Notes under the pieces: generated by a model | What the model was told of the DNA's origin: nothing | Database searches by the model: none | Seen by the model: the letters and a program-made list of their open reading frames with translations, nothing else | DNA from: an uncultured Pseudomonadota bacterium | Lineage (GTDB): Bacteria > Myxococcota_A > UBA796 > SXON01 | Assembly: GCA_903900265.1 (NCBI GenBank) | Contig: CAIUMM010000116.1 | Coordinates: 1 to 63,040 of the forward strand | Length of the DNA: 63,040 bases | Reading direction: 5' to 3' | Program-made: the position numbers and the translations under genes | In this document: positions 35,272 through 44,121 of the stretch, piece by piece | How the letters are laid out: the number at the start of each line of letters is the position of its first letter | Position numbering within the stretch: position 1 is the first letter of the stretch

Positions 35272-35320
35272 GATGGACTCGCGGAAAAAGTAGGAAAGAC
35301 ACCGAAGAAAAGCCATACCG

Positions 35321-36055
35321 TCAACCGGAAAACTGCACCCCCAGCAAGGCGCGAGACGCACCCATTGTGGAGCGCCCGACCGCGCTCAGCAACGTCAGGT
35401 GCTCGGAACCGAAAAGTGCCTCGCGAACGTAGCCGACTTCGAACCACCCTTCTTGAAAGACCCCGCCAGCAGAGGCATCCTGCGTATAGTCCACCATCAA
35501 CACGCTGCCCGGACCCACCGGACTGGCCAATCCGACGCACCCCGACCAGGCATCCTCACGACGCGCGCCGGTGAGCGAACGGGCGAGCTGTATGCCCAAC
35601 CCAACGCCCGACTGCCCCAGCGCGACGTCCAGCACGACGGGGAGGGTGACGGTCGGCCCGCCTGATGCGTCCACCGACACCTTCGGAAGAGGCGGAAGCT
35701 CCACCGCAGGGTGAATCGCGAACTGTACGCGTTGTTTATGGAGCAACCGCACTTTCACTGCGACGGCACCCCTGCCCAGCCCGGTTTCCATGCCGGATTC
35801 TCCAGACTGGACCACGTAAGGGATCTCGGCGTTCACGTGGATATTGTCGGTGAGCCCGACGTTCGCGTCCACCAGAGGCACCTCGGCCTCCCACTCCTTG
35901 GCCTCGCCGGCAAGACCAGCGGTCAAGTTGAGCTCCCAGTGCCCTTTCTCTACGGTCTCGGCATCGTCGATGGATAGCGGCGGACTGGATGGAAACAGAG
36001 GTTCCACTTGCGACTCGGCGCGGGCGAGAGCGACAAAGAAGAGCAACGGCGTCAT
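35321..36055 (-). CDS. outer-membrane beta-barrel protein, last gene of the sigma-54 operon
   Basis: The 244-residue product has a signal peptide (LLFFVALARA) and alternating aromatic/small residues typical of barrel strands (HWELNLTAGLAG, VAVKVRLLHKQRVQFAIHP), ending in Leu-Leu-Gly-Val-Gln-Phe-Ser-Gly. It resembles putative outer-membrane transporter proteins annotated near two-component systems. It follows the COG4705-type gene by seven bases. Confidence 0.65.
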   Translation of the reverse strand: MTPLLFFVALARAESQVEPLFPSSPPLSIDDAETVEKGHWELNLTAGLAGEAKEWEAEVPLVDANVGLTDNIHVNAEIPYVVQSGESGMETGLGRGAVAVKVRLLHKQRVQFAIHPAVELPPLPKVSVDASGGPTVTLPVVLDVALGQSGVGLGIQLARSLTGARREDAWSGCVGLASPVGPGSVLMVDYTQDASAGGVFQEGWFEVGYVREALFGSEHLTLLSAVGRSTMGASRALLGVQFSG

Positions 36056-36062
36056 GGTGCGC

Positions 36063-36818
36063 CTAGTGCCCCTCGCCGATCGTAGAGAGCCGATCCCGCC
36101 GCTGCATGACGGTCGCGTGGACCACGAGCACGACGAGGATGGAGGTAAGCACCGCAGAGGACCCCATGGTCCCGAGGTCCAAGCCACCTTTTTCGTGGGT
36201 CTTGGTCAGGACGTCTCCAAACTGCGCCCCGAAGGGCCGCGTGAGCACAAACGCCAGCCAGAACAGCAGTACGCGCGAGATTTGCGTCGCGTAATACGCC
36301 ACGACAACCGCCGCGATCAGACTGCCGACCAGCAACGCCCCGCCCGCAAAGCCCAACCCCGAGCTGTCCGCGAGGAAGTCGCCCATCGCTGTCCCGAGCG
36401 TGTTGGAGAACAAGATGGTCGTCCAATACAGCAGCTCGACCCGCGGCGTGCGGATCTCGTCGACGTTCAGCGATTCTCCCGTCGACCGCCAGTACAGAAA
36501 GATCGCCCCAAGAATGCTCAGCAAGATCGCAGAACCAGCCGGATATCCAAGCTCCCAAGTACGATCCATCATGTCGGAGATGGTCGTTCCGCTGGTGCTG
36601 GTGGACACGATCACCGCCCAGTAGAGCGCCGGGATGTACCGGGTAGCCCGCATCTGCAAGGCCACCGTGCCCAAGAATACCGCAAACAGGATCACCGAGC
36701 TGACCACGTACCCAATGTCGAGGGTCATCGACAGCATGTCTCCAGCGGTCTCGCCCAGCGTGGTCGCCGCGATCTTCATGATCCAAAAAGCGAGGGTGAT
36801 CTTGGGTAGCTTGTTCAT
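36063..36818 (-). CDS. COG4705-type multi-pass membrane protein
   Basis: The 251-residue product has about eight membrane segments with internal repeats. It shows the family signatures KIAATTLGETAGDMLSMTL and YWAVIVSTSTSGTTISDMMD, later echoed by YWTTILFSNTLGTAMGDFLAD. Such proteins are uncharacterised and often encoded beside two-component systems or metal-response genes. The conserved Thr/Gly/Asp segments within the membrane suggest a transport role; the substrate is unknown. It is the middle gene of the operon started by the sigma-54 element at 37819-37834. Confidence 0.75.
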   Translation of the reverse strand: MNKLPKITLAFWIMKIAATTLGETAGDMLSMTLDIGYVVSSVILFAVFLGTVALQMRATRYIPALYWAVIVSTSTSGTTISDMMDRTWELGYPAGSAILLSILGAIFLYWRSTGESLNVDEIRTPRVELLYWTTILFSNTLGTAMGDFLADSSGLGFAGGALLVGSLIAAVVVAYYATQISRVLLFWLAFVLTRPFGAQFGDVLTKTHEKGGLDLGTMGSSAVLTSILVVLVVHATVMQRRDRLSTIGEGH

Positions 36819-36857
36819 TGGAATGCTCGTGGGGACGGTGAACGAAACGCGGGCTGG

Positions 36858-37793
36858 CTACTCGTGCAGCAGGAACAATCCGGTCTCATATTGCGGCGTC
36901 TCTTCGTGTCCGTCGAGGCCGACCATGATTCCCGGGCTGAGCGTCCAGTGGTCACCCAGATGGACCATCAACGCCAGCTCGGCGAGCTCGTACGGGTGAT
37001 GCACCTCGGGCTCGGGGTAGGTGTCGGACTTCTGTTGGGTCACGAACTCGTTGGTCTCATGGACATAGTCGGCGACTACGTCCAGGCGGTCCTGCACCAC
37101 CGGCAATTTATAGCCAGCGCGCACGGCAAAGGTCCATGGCGCCCAGTAGTCGCACCCGTCGTAGTTCGGGAGCGCGCTGCCGTTCTGATCGGGAGCATCT
37201 CCCGGTTGAATCGCTACGTCCTCTTCGGTCACGCAGATCTGTGTTTCGAACACACGCAGCGAAGCCTCGCCGTTCACGTAGATCGTGCCCGGCCCAAGAT
37301 ACTTGGCGATCGTCAGGGTCTCGCCGATATGATCGCCCTGCGTCGCGCCTGGCGCCATGCTGGGGAGCGTGATCAGCCCGGGCGTGCGCATCCAATATTC
37401 GGTGAGGGTGCCAATGCTCGGCACCCAGCTCTTGCGGCCACCGTCTTTGACCCAACGTTGGTTCCAACCAAAGTTGATCGCGGTGGTGTTGTCGACGTCA
37501 TCGTGCTCAAAGTACTGGGAGATCAGGAACTCCGAGTTGGAGAGCTTCCCCTTGGGCGTGTAGGAGAATTCCAACTCATCGGAGGGCGTGAAGCCCTCGG
37601 CGGGGACATACCCCCACGTGAGCCACAGCCGCTCCTCCAGCCGTCCCGGCGCACCAGGCTGGGCATCTTCAAGCTCGCTGTAGGCGTCGACCGATTGCTC
37701 GGAAGTGACGGCATCTTCCACGTCAGCGCTCGCTACACCCTCGGCTGCGAACGCCGACGGAGACCACATCACCGCAAACATCAGGTAGAGCAA
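36858..37793 (-). CDS. porin-like outer-membrane protein under sigma-54 control
   Basis: The product of about 311 residues has a signal peptide (MFAVMWSPSAFAA) and a barrel-like body rich in aromatic alternation (FLISQYFEHDDVDNTT, INFGWNQRWV, WTLSPGIMVGLDG). One disulfide-capable Cys pair lies in the middle. I start it at the TTG at 37793: AGAGG lies seven bases upstream, and the ATG at 37838 lies upstream of the sigma-54 element and cannot be in the message. An ATG at 37781 is the other option. It is the first gene of the three-gene outer-membrane operon. Confidence 0.65.
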   Translation of the reverse strand: MLYLMFAVMWSPSAFAAEGVASADVEDAVTSEQSVDAYSELEDAQPGAPGRLEERLWLTWGYVPAEGFTPSDELEFSYTPKGKLSNSEFLISQYFEHDDVDNTTAINFGWNQRWVKDGGRKSWVPSIGTLTEYWMRTPGLITLPSMAPGATQGDHIGETLTIAKYLGPGTIYVNGEASLRVFETQICVTEEDVAIQPGDAPDQNGSALPNYDGCDYWAPWTFAVRAGYKLPVVQDRLDVVADYVHETNEFVTQQKSDTYPEPEVHHPYELAELALMVHLGDHWTLSPGIMVGLDGHEETPQYETGLFLLHE

Positions 37794-37818
37794 GACAGCA
37801 CCTCTCCCTCCCACTAAG

Positions 37819-37834
37819 CAAGGAGCATGCCACA
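37819..37834 (-). promoter_or_regulatory. sigma-54 promoter of the porin operon
   Basis: The minus strand reads TGGCATG-CTCC-TTGCT, one mismatch from the consensus TGGCACG-N4-TTGCT, with the invariant GG and GC in place. Transcription would start near 37808, 15 bases before the TTG at 37793 with a purine-rich ribosome site between them. Confidence 0.78.
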
Positions 37835-37936
37835 TCAACGCACGCGCGAGCCAGCGTCAGGCGTGGAGCGCGCCCCCTTCGGACCCACGATGAACCCCAC
37901 AGCGCGCTCGGGATTCGAGGCGCCGCGCCGGTCCCG

Positions 37937-37974
37937 ACCGGAAGTTTTCGACCGCACCGGAAGAAATTTTCCGG
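37937..37974 (-). promoter_or_regulatory. candidate enhancer (UAS) for the NtrC-type regulator
   Basis: CCGGAA and TTCCGG form an inverted repeat (37957-37974), and ACCGGAAG recurs 19 bases away (37937-37944). The cluster lies about 130-165 bases upstream of the sigma-54 start, the usual distance for an activator site, in the gap after the kinase stop. Confidence 0.5.
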
Positions 37975-37976
37975 CG

Positions 37977-39356
37977 CTATCGTTCGCGCCCCACCGGGAT
38001 GCGAAGCGCGACAACGGTGCACCCCGGCGCAGACCGCGCCACCTCCACGGTTCCCCCGTGCGCCAACGCGACCGCAGCGACGATCGCTAGCCCAAGCCCG
38101 GATCCGCCCACCCGACCGGAGACGAAAGGCTCAAACGCCCGCGGCAGAAGCTCGGCTGCAAATCCAGGACCCGCGTCCTCCACCTCGATGCAGACGGACG
38201 CGCCTTCCCTCCTTGCGCGGACGACGACCGGCTCCCCGCCGGCCTCCCGCGCGTTTCGCACGAGGTTTGCGACCGCACGCCCCACCAACAACGGGTCCAC
38301 GTCCACGACGGTGTCCGGGCTGTGTACGGTCGCGCCGTCCGCAGCCCGCTCCAACAGCGCCCGCAGCGCGACCGGAGCGCGACGGGGCGCGCGATCGTGA
38401 GCAAACACCAAAAAGCCGTCGACCGTAGCGTCCAAGGCGTCCAATTCGCCTTCCAGCACGTCTACCCGCGCGGTCAACTGCGGATCCGCAACGCCAAGGT
38501 TGCGCCTCAACAATCCCAGATGCAGCCGCAACGCATTGCTGGGGTTCCGAACCTCATGCGCGACGGCACCCGCGAGGGCGCGAAGCCGGCGCTCGCGCTG
38601 GTGCACCGACGCGGCCATCTCTGCAAAAGCATCCTGCAAAGCGTCAAGCTCCGCAGATCCACCGGGCTGTGGCGGCGCTGGGGCTTCGCCGGCAGCGAGC
38701 CGCTGCGTCGCGCGCAACACGCGCTGAATCGGGCGGGTGAGCTGCGCGCCGAGCGCGCCTCCAAGCACCGCGACCACAACGCCCCACACGCCTGCTGCGA
38801 GCCAGAAGCCGGTTCGAAGCGCATCCAGTCGCTCCAAATACGGCGCCGAAGCACGAACGCCGAGCACGACGTCGGCATCGCCGGTTGGGGCGTACGCGGT
38901 CAGGAAGCGCACCCCGGACGGGTCGATCTGGATGGGCGTGTTCGTGGCGTCTGACGAGGATGCCGCACGCAGGGCGACGAGGTCGAGGTCCGTCAACGAA
39001 ACCGAGGATGCTCCAACAGACAAGAGGATGCTCCCCGTCGGCGAGACCAGATACATCTCATCCAGATCGGCTTCGAGGCACAAGGTCTGGAGGCGGCGCC
39101 GGAGCGACGCTCGCTGCGGTCCCCGAAGCGCCAGCGCCAGCGACTGCTGAGAATCAGGCGCCAAATCCAACGCAGAGAGCTCCGCAGTTCCTTCCAAGCG
39201 CTCATCCAGCGCTTGCTCCAGCAACGCGGCCGCTTGAAGGTAGAGCGGCACCGCGACTAACAGCGTCGACCCCAACGCCACCGCAGCGAGCGTCGCCGCG
39301 TAGCGCGCAGCCAGACGCCGATGCCACACCCACCCCGCCGTGCGTTCAGCCACCAT
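37977..39356 (-). CDS. sensor histidine kinase
   Basis: The 459-residue product has two membrane segments (residues of about 16-38 and 180-203) flanking a periplasmic sensor, then a HAMP-like linker (LTRPIQRVLRATQRLA). The H box is GAVAHEVRNPSN; N and G boxes are LVRNAREAGG, EDAGPGF and GGSGLGLAI. The kinase core is complete. It overlaps the response-regulator gene upstream by 11 bases. The signal is unknown; the PepSY-like exported protein of the same operon may modulate it. Confidence 0.9.
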   Translation of the reverse strand: MVAERTAGWVWHRRLAARYAATLAAVALGSTLLVAVPLYLQAAALLEQALDERLEGTAELSALDLAPDSQQSLALALRGPQRASLRRRLQTLCLEADLDEMYLVSPTGSILLSVGASSVSLTDLDLVALRAASSSDATNTPIQIDPSGVRFLTAYAPTGDADVVLGVRASAPYLERLDALRTGFWLAAGVWGVVVAVLGGALGAQLTRPIQRVLRATQRLAAGEAPAPPQPGGSAELDALQDAFAEMAASVHQRERRLRALAGAVAHEVRNPSNALRLHLGLLRRNLGVADPQLTARVDVLEGELDALDATVDGFLVFAHDRAPRRAPVALRALLERAADGATVHSPDTVVDVDPLLVGRAVANLVRNAREAGGEPVVVRARREGASVCIEVEDAGPGFAAELLPRAFEPFVSGRVGGSGLGLAIVAAVALAHGGTVEVARSAPGCTVVALRIPVGRER

Positions 39357-40737
39357 CGAGACCGTGCTTCTGGAGCTTGTATCTCAGTCCTTCGCGGCTG
39401 ACTCCGAGGCTGCGAGCGGCGAGCGCCTTGTTCCCGCCGGCCCGCTCCAGCGCCCGACGTAGCAGGGTCCCTTCCAAATCGTCCAAAAACGCCGCGAGGT
39501 CGACATCGCCAACGGGCAGCAGGGTAGCCGGAACCCGCGCAGCCTGTCCGATACGGGCGGGCAAGTCCGCGATCCCGAGCGTAGACGCCCCCATCACAAC
39601 GAGCCTTTCCGCTACATTTTCTAGCTCCCGAACGTTGCCCGGCCAGTCGTACTCCAACACCGCACGCACCACCTCCGCGGGCACTTCGGGCACAGGCCGC
39701 CCATACCGATTGGCGAACCCATCTAAAAAATGAGCGAACAAGGCAGGGATATCCGACCTGCGCTCCCGAAGCGCTGGCACACGGATGGTTACGACGTCGA
39801 GACGATAATAGAGGTCAGACCTGAACCTTCCCGCATCCACCTCGGCGCGAAGGTCTCGATGGGTAGCGGCCACCAAGCGGACGTCCACCTTGACCTCCTC
39901 CGTGCCGCCCACTCGCACGACAACGCGCTCCTGCAACACCCGCAGCAGCTTTACCTGCGTCCGCGCGTCCACTTCGCCCAGCTCGTCCAAAAACAACGTG
40001 CCGCGCTGCGCCTGCTCGAAAAACCCGGGATGCCGAGCGACCGCGCTCGTGAACGCCCCCTTTTCGTGTCCGAAGAGCTCGCTCTCGATCACACCCTCGG
40101 CGAGCGCCGCGAGGTGTGCAGCCACAAAGGGGCCTTTCACGCGCATGGACGCGTCGTGGATCGCGCGGGCGATCCGCTCCTTGCCGGTGCCGGTCTCGCC
40201 GAGCACCAACACCGTGGCGTTAGAGGCCGCGGCGCGCTGCGCCTGAGCCACCACCGCGTGCATCGCCGCACTTTTGAACACCAACTCGGGAAATACTTTT
40301 GCTCGTAGCTGCCGATTTTCTGTGCGCAAGCGCCTGACCTCGCGTTCAATCGCGGCGCGCGCCATGCCGTGGCGAAGCACGGCCTCGACGCGCTCGATCG
40401 CGAGCGGCTTGGTCAGAAAGTCATGCGCGCCCGCGCGCATCGCGCGCACCGCGTCTTCGATGGAGCCATGCGCTGTGACGACCACGACCACCACGCCTGG
40501 CGCACGCACATGAAAGAGGTCCAAAAGCCCGAGTCCATCAAGCCCGGGGAGGCGCACATCGGTCACAAGGACGTCGCAGGGCGCATCCTCCCCGGCGAGG
40601 GCGTCCAACACCTGCTCTGCCGTAGCGAACGTGCGGGCGATAAACCCAAGCCCAGCGGCGATTTCGGCGATCGCGTCGGCCGCCGCGCCATGATCGTCGA
40701 CCACCCAGACAGTGGCGGGCTCAGTGACCGTCATCAT
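39346..40737 (-). CDS. NtrC-family sigma-54-dependent response regulator
   Basis: The 463-residue product has a receiver domain (phospho-Asp in DVLVTDVRLPGLDG, Lys in FLTKPLA) and an AAA+ domain with Walker A GETGTGKE and ELFGHEKGAFTSA. A Fis-type helix-turn-helix (NKALAARSLGVSREGLRYKL) closes it. The sigma-54 contact loop is GAFTSA where GAFTGA is usual, so the fifth residue is Ser. Two sigma-54 promoters lie at both ends of this region, which makes its targets visible. It overlaps both neighbours. Confidence 0.92.
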   Translation of the reverse strand: MMTVTEPATVWVVDDHGAAADAIAEIAAGLGFIARTFATAEQVLDALAGEDAPCDVLVTDVRLPGLDGLGLLDLFHVRAPGVVVVVVTAHGSIEDAVRAMRAGAHDFLTKPLAIERVEAVLRHGMARAAIEREVRRLRTENRQLRAKVFPELVFKSAAMHAVVAQAQRAAASNATVLVLGETGTGKERIARAIHDASMRVKGPFVAAHLAALAEGVIESELFGHEKGAFTSAVARHPGFFEQAQRGTLFLDELGEVDARTQVKLLRVLQERVVVRVGGTEEVKVDVRLVAATHRDLRAEVDAGRFRSDLYYRLDVVTIRVPALRERRSDIPALFAHFLDGFANRYGRPVPEVPAEVVRAVLEYDWPGNVRELENVAERLVVMGASTLGIADLPARIGQAARVPATLLPVGDVDLAAFLDDLEGTLLRRALERAGGNKALAARSLGVSREGLRYKLQKHGLDGG

Positions 40738-41233
40738 CCGACTCAGACTCGTGGTTCTTGGCCTCTTCGTGCACCACGCCCGACGCGTCCATCAGCAGCT
40801 CCATGCGTTTTTTATCCTTCGAAAGGAGGACTTCGTAAGTGGTCACGCCACCGGCGATCGCCCGTTCCACGCCGAGCACCGACCAACCGCTATAGCCAGC
40901 GACCGTGGTCTGAACCGGCGAGGGAAGCACACCCAGCGTCAGCCGCTCTTCCTCTTCCAGCTGCTTGCCGTCCGCCTGATACTCCAGATCCACGGTTCGC
41001 TCCCCGATACGAACCTTCACCTCGTAGGTGGTGACGCCATCCTCGACCTCCACGCTGGCCTCGGACATCGACGCCGTCGGGTAGGACGCTGCGACCGCGG
41101 TGCGGATGGGCGCGGGGAGCGCCCCGATCGCAAGGACGCGCTCCTTGGCGAACGCCGTGCAAGGCAGGATCGGCGTTGCTAACACCGCAGCGGTCCACAA
41201 AAAGGTGAGCGCAGAAACACAAAAATCACGCAT
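40721..41233 (-). CDS. exported PepSY-like domain protein
   Basis: The 170-residue product has a signal peptide (ending Thr-Ala-Phe-Ala-Lys) and two PepSY_like units (SEASVEVEDGVTTYEVKVRI and ERAIAGGVTTYEVLLSKDKK). An acidic, His-containing tail follows (ESESDDDGH). Such domains are periplasmic and often tied to two-component signalling or protease control. The acidic/His tail could bind metal. It is the first gene of the operon; GGAG lies five bases upstream of the ATG. Confidence 0.75.
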   Translation of the reverse strand: MRDFCVSALTFLWTAAVLATPILPCTAFAKERVLAIGALPAPIRTAVAASYPTASMSEASVEVEDGVTTYEVKVRIGERTVDLEYQADGKQLEEEERLTLGVLPSPVQTTVAGYSGWSVLGVERAIAGGVTTYEVLLSKDKKRMELLMDASGVVHEEAKNHESESDDDGH

Positions 41234-41263
41234 GAAAACTCCAGGGGTTCGCAGCTCGCCATC

Positions 41264-41279
41264 AGCAAGATGCGTGCCT
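41264..41279 (-). promoter_or_regulatory. sigma-54 promoter of the PepSY/two-component operon
   Basis: The minus strand reads AGGCACG-CATC-TTGCT; only the first base differs from the consensus. Transcription would start near 41253, giving a 20-base leader with a GGAG ribosome site. The operon encoding the sigma-54 activator would thus be controlled by it. Confidence 0.75.
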
Positions 41280-41295
41280 CTGGGCGTTCTCCCCC

Positions 41296-42075
41296 TCACG
41301 TGAGCCAATGTGTCTCAAGCCACTCCAGCGCCACCGGCGCCGCGCGCACCGCGCGATCGATGGCCATCGCAGGGTCATCCGCGACCGCAGGACCGCCATA
41401 AGCCCGGGCGTAAAGCACCCAGTTCGAGACTTCGTAGTGGTGGAGCAAGCCGATGAAGCGGTGACCGGCAAAGCGGTCCAGCGCGATCACCGCCGCGTCC
41501 AGATCGTCACAGGCGACGAGCGCCAACGCCGCGTCGAACAAAAGCTGTCGTAGATCCTCGAAGGCGCGGTTCGGATCCGCCGCCACCGAGGACAAAAGCT
41601 CGCCCAGCGCGGCCTCGCTGAAGCCCGCGTCGAGCATCGCCGCCGACATCGCCGGGACCTGACTGCTCAGAAACGCGGAGCGCTTGGGCTGGCGGAGCAT
41701 GTGCCCCACCAGGAACAGGTCAAACGCGCTCGCGACCGATTCGCCGAGGAACAACGCCGCGGGCGTAGCCGGCAGCGGCGACGCCAGCGCCTTGCGCGCC
41801 GCGTGATGCCACGCGGTGTGGGCGAGCACGTCGGCGTCGATGGATTCGTCGATCAGGACATCGCTGGCGACCGCGGCGTTCCAGAACGTAAGGTTGAGGA
41901 ACAACACCCGATCCGCGTGCGCGTGCTTCGAGTCCGCGCTTGGCACACGAAAGCCGAATTGGTCGGCGACGAGCATACGCTTCAGAGCGCCGTACACGCC
42001 CAGCTGCTGAAGGGCTCGCTCTCCGCGAACGGAGATGCGCTCGATGCCGACGGTGCCGACGGTGTGTAAGGTCAT
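41296..42075 (-). CDS. protein of unknown function
   Basis: The 259-residue product is probably soluble and helical, with Leu/Ala-rich segments and several His (TAWHHAARKA, LLHHYEVSNWVLYARAYGG). No signal peptide, membrane segment or known motif is seen. Codon use is like its neighbours and the frame is clean, so it is a real gene. It is divergent from the MacA-like gene across a perfect inverted repeat. Confidence 0.6.
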   Translation of the reverse strand: MTLHTVGTVGIERISVRGERALQQLGVYGALKRMLVADQFGFRVPSADSKHAHADRVLFLNLTFWNAAVASDVLIDESIDADVLAHTAWHHAARKALASPLPATPAALFLGESVASAFDLFLVGHMLRQPKRSAFLSSQVPAMSAAMLDAGFSEAALGELLSSVAADPNRAFEDLRQLLFDAALALVACDDLDAAVIALDRFAGHRFIGLLHHYEVSNWVLYARAYGGPAVADDPAMAIDRAVRAAPVALEWLETHWLT

Positions 42076-42083
42076 GGCACCCC

Positions 42084-42114
42084 GCTAACTCCCAAGCGGC
42101 GGCTCCGAGTTAGC
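42084..42114. promoter_or_regulatory. inverted repeat between divergent genes
   Basis: GCTAACTC and GAGTTAGC are perfect 8-base arms separated by 15 bases, in the 46-base gap between divergent starts. It could be an operator or a pair of divergent -10 regions; a cognate regulator is not seen nearby. Confidence 0.5.
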
Positions 42115-42121
42115 GCACCGC

Positions 42122-43384
42122 ATGACTGAGACCCCGAACCTAAAGAACCGCCGGCGCGTTGTGCGCGTCGTACAGGTGCTTGCCGCGCTGCTGATCGTCG
42201 GCGCGGGCGCGTTCTGGGCGTACCGCGGGCGCGCGGCTGGGACGGACACCTATCGCACCGTGGCGATTGAGCGCACCGACGTGCGCCGCACGGTCAGCGC
42301 CACCGGCCGGATCGACGCCGAGCAGACCGTTGAGGTCGGCACCCAAGTCAGCGGCATCCTCGCTGAGGTGCTCGTGGACTTCAACGACAAGGTCACACAA
42401 GGACAGGTGCTCGCGCGCATCGACACCGCGCTGCTCGACGCCGACGTAGCATCCGCGTCCGCGAAGGTCGCTGAAGCCACCGCGAACCGTGACCGGCTCG
42501 CGTTGGAGGCCAAGCGGGTGAGCACGCTGCGCACGCGCGAGGCGGCCACCGATCAAGAAGCCGAGGTCGCTGCTGCCGAGCTGGCCGTAGCAGAAGCCCA
42601 GCTGCGCACCGCGCAGGTCTCGCTCACCCGCGCACGTCGCAACCTTGGCTACGCCACGATCAGCGCCCCCATCGCCGGCACGATCATTCGGCGCGACCTC
42701 GACCCCGGCCAGACGGTGAACGCCGGGCTCTCCGCGCCGACGCTGTTCCTGATCTCCGGCGATCTCGCCCAGATGCAGATCCTCGTCGCGGTAGACGAGT
42801 CCGACATCGGCCAGATCCACGAGTCGCAAAGCGCAGAGTTCACCGTGCAGACCTGGCCCGACCGCGTGTTCAAGGGCACGGTGCGTCAGGTGCGCTTGCA
42901 ATCGGCGACCGCCGAGAGCGTGGTCACTTACACCGTGGTCGTCGACGTCGACAACAGCGACGGCGCCTTGCTCCCCGGCATGACCGCCACGGTGGAATTC
43001 ATCGTAGGCGAGGCCAAAGATGTGCTGTGCGTCGCCAATGCCGCGCTGCGCTACGTGCCGGACGTCCCCGACGCGGGCGAGTCCAAGGGGGCCGGCAAGG
43101 CCGGCGCAGGACCCAACACGTCCGGCGGAGGTCCTGGTGGACGCCCTCCGGGCAAGCGCCGCGGCCCCGAAGCGACCGAAGGCACGCTTTGGACCTCCAC
43201 CGGGGAAAAGCTGACCGCGCTCCCGGTGAAGATCGGCTTGCGAGGCGCAGCGTGCACCGAGGTGTCGGGGGACGGCATCGCGCAAGACATGGAGGTGGTC
43301 GTCGGCGTCGACCACGCGGCGGGAGCCGGAACCACGAGTCCGCTGCAGCAGACCGCGGCCCCCCGTCGCCCGGGCGGGTTCTGA
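42122..43384 (+). CDS. macA: MacA-type periplasmic adaptor
   Basis: The 420-residue product has one N-terminal membrane segment (residues 15-35), a lipoyl domain (TVEVGTQVSGILAEVLVDFN), a coiled-coil hairpin, a second lipoyl half (YATISAPIAGTIIRRDLDPG), a beta-barrel and a membrane-proximal domain. A Gly/Pro-rich insert (about 320-350) sits inside the last domain. The pattern matches MacA adaptors of tripartite ABC exporters. The four downstream genes complete the set. Confidence 0.88.
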   Translation: MTETPNLKNRRRVVRVVQVLAALLIVGAGAFWAYRGRAAGTDTYRTVAIERTDVRRTVSATGRIDAEQTVEVGTQVSGILAEVLVDFNDKVTQGQVLARIDTALLDADVASASAKVAEATANRDRLALEAKRVSTLRTREAATDQEAEVAAAELAVAEAQLRTAQVSLTRARRNLGYATISAPIAGTIIRRDLDPGQTVNAGLSAPTLFLISGDLAQMQILVAVDESDIGQIHESQSAEFTVQTWPDRVFKGTVRQVRLQSATAESVVTYTVVVDVDNSDGALLPGMTATVEFIVGEAKDVLCVANAALRYVPDVPDAGESKGAGKAGAGPNTSGGGPGGRPPGKRRGPEATEGTLWTSTGEKLTALPVKIGLRGAACTEVSGDGIAQDMEVVVGVDHAAGAGTTSPLQQTAAPRRPGGF

Positions 43385-43386
43385 GC

Positions 43387-44121
43387 GTGGCGGTCGTTGA
43401 AATTCACGGGCTCACGCGCGAGTTCCAGAGCGGCGGCGGCGAGGTCGTACGCGCGCTCGACGGCGTCGATCTGGTGGTCGAACCCGGAGAGATGGTCGCG
43501 ATCATGGGCACGTCGGGTTCGGGAAAGTCCACGCTGCTCAACATCCTCGGCTGCCTGGACCGCCCCAGCAGCGGCACCTACCGCTTGTCGGGTGTCGCGG
43601 TAGAGACCCTCGATGAAAACGCGCTCGCCGACCTCCGAAACCAGCGACTCGGCTTCGTGTTTCAGGGGTTCAACCTGCTGCACCGCACCTCGGCGTTAGA
43701 GAACGTGATGCTGCCGATGCTCTACGACCGGCAGGGACGCTTCAAAGACCCAGAGGCGCTGGCCCGGGCCGTGTTGACGCGCGTCGGACTCGGCAATCGG
43801 CTCGACCACACCCCGAACGAGCTGTCGGGAGGGCAGCAACAGCGCGTCGCCGTCGCCCGCGCGCTGGTCACCGGCCCGGATCTGCTGCTCGCCGACGAGC
43901 CCACCGGAAACCTCGACAGCCACACCACCCTCGACGTGATGGCGCTGTTCCAAGCGCTCCACGACGAAGGCATGACCCAGCTCATCGTCACCCATGAAGA
44001 CGAAGTCGCCAGCTACTGCACGCGCGCCATCGTGCTTCGCGACGGCCGCATCGTACAGGACCAGGCGATCACGCCGCGATCTGCCGCCGACGACCTCGCG
44101 CACAAAGCGAGCGCCTCATGA
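43387..44121 (+). CDS. MacB-type ATPase (separate polypeptide)
   Basis: The 244-residue product has Walker [11 protein letters not shown]-loop FVFQGFNLL, signature LSGGQQQRV, Walker B LLLADEP and the switch His in VTHED. It is of the LolD/MacB/FtsE type, here encoded apart from the permease. The GTG at 43387 lies two bases after the adaptor stop. It would power the adaptor/permease pump from the cytoplasm. Confidence 0.92.
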   Translation: MAVVEIHGLTREFQSGGGEVVRALDGVDLVVEPGEMVAIMGTSGSGKSTLLNILGCLDRPSSGTYRLSGVAVETLDENALADLRNQRLGFVFQGFNLLHRTSALENVMLPMLYDRQGRFKDPEALARAVLTRVGLGNRLDHTPNELSGGQQQRVAVARALVTGPDLLLADEPTGNLDSHTTLDVMALFQALHDEGMTQLIVTHEDEVASYCTRAIVLRDGRIVQDQAITPRSAADDLAHKASAS

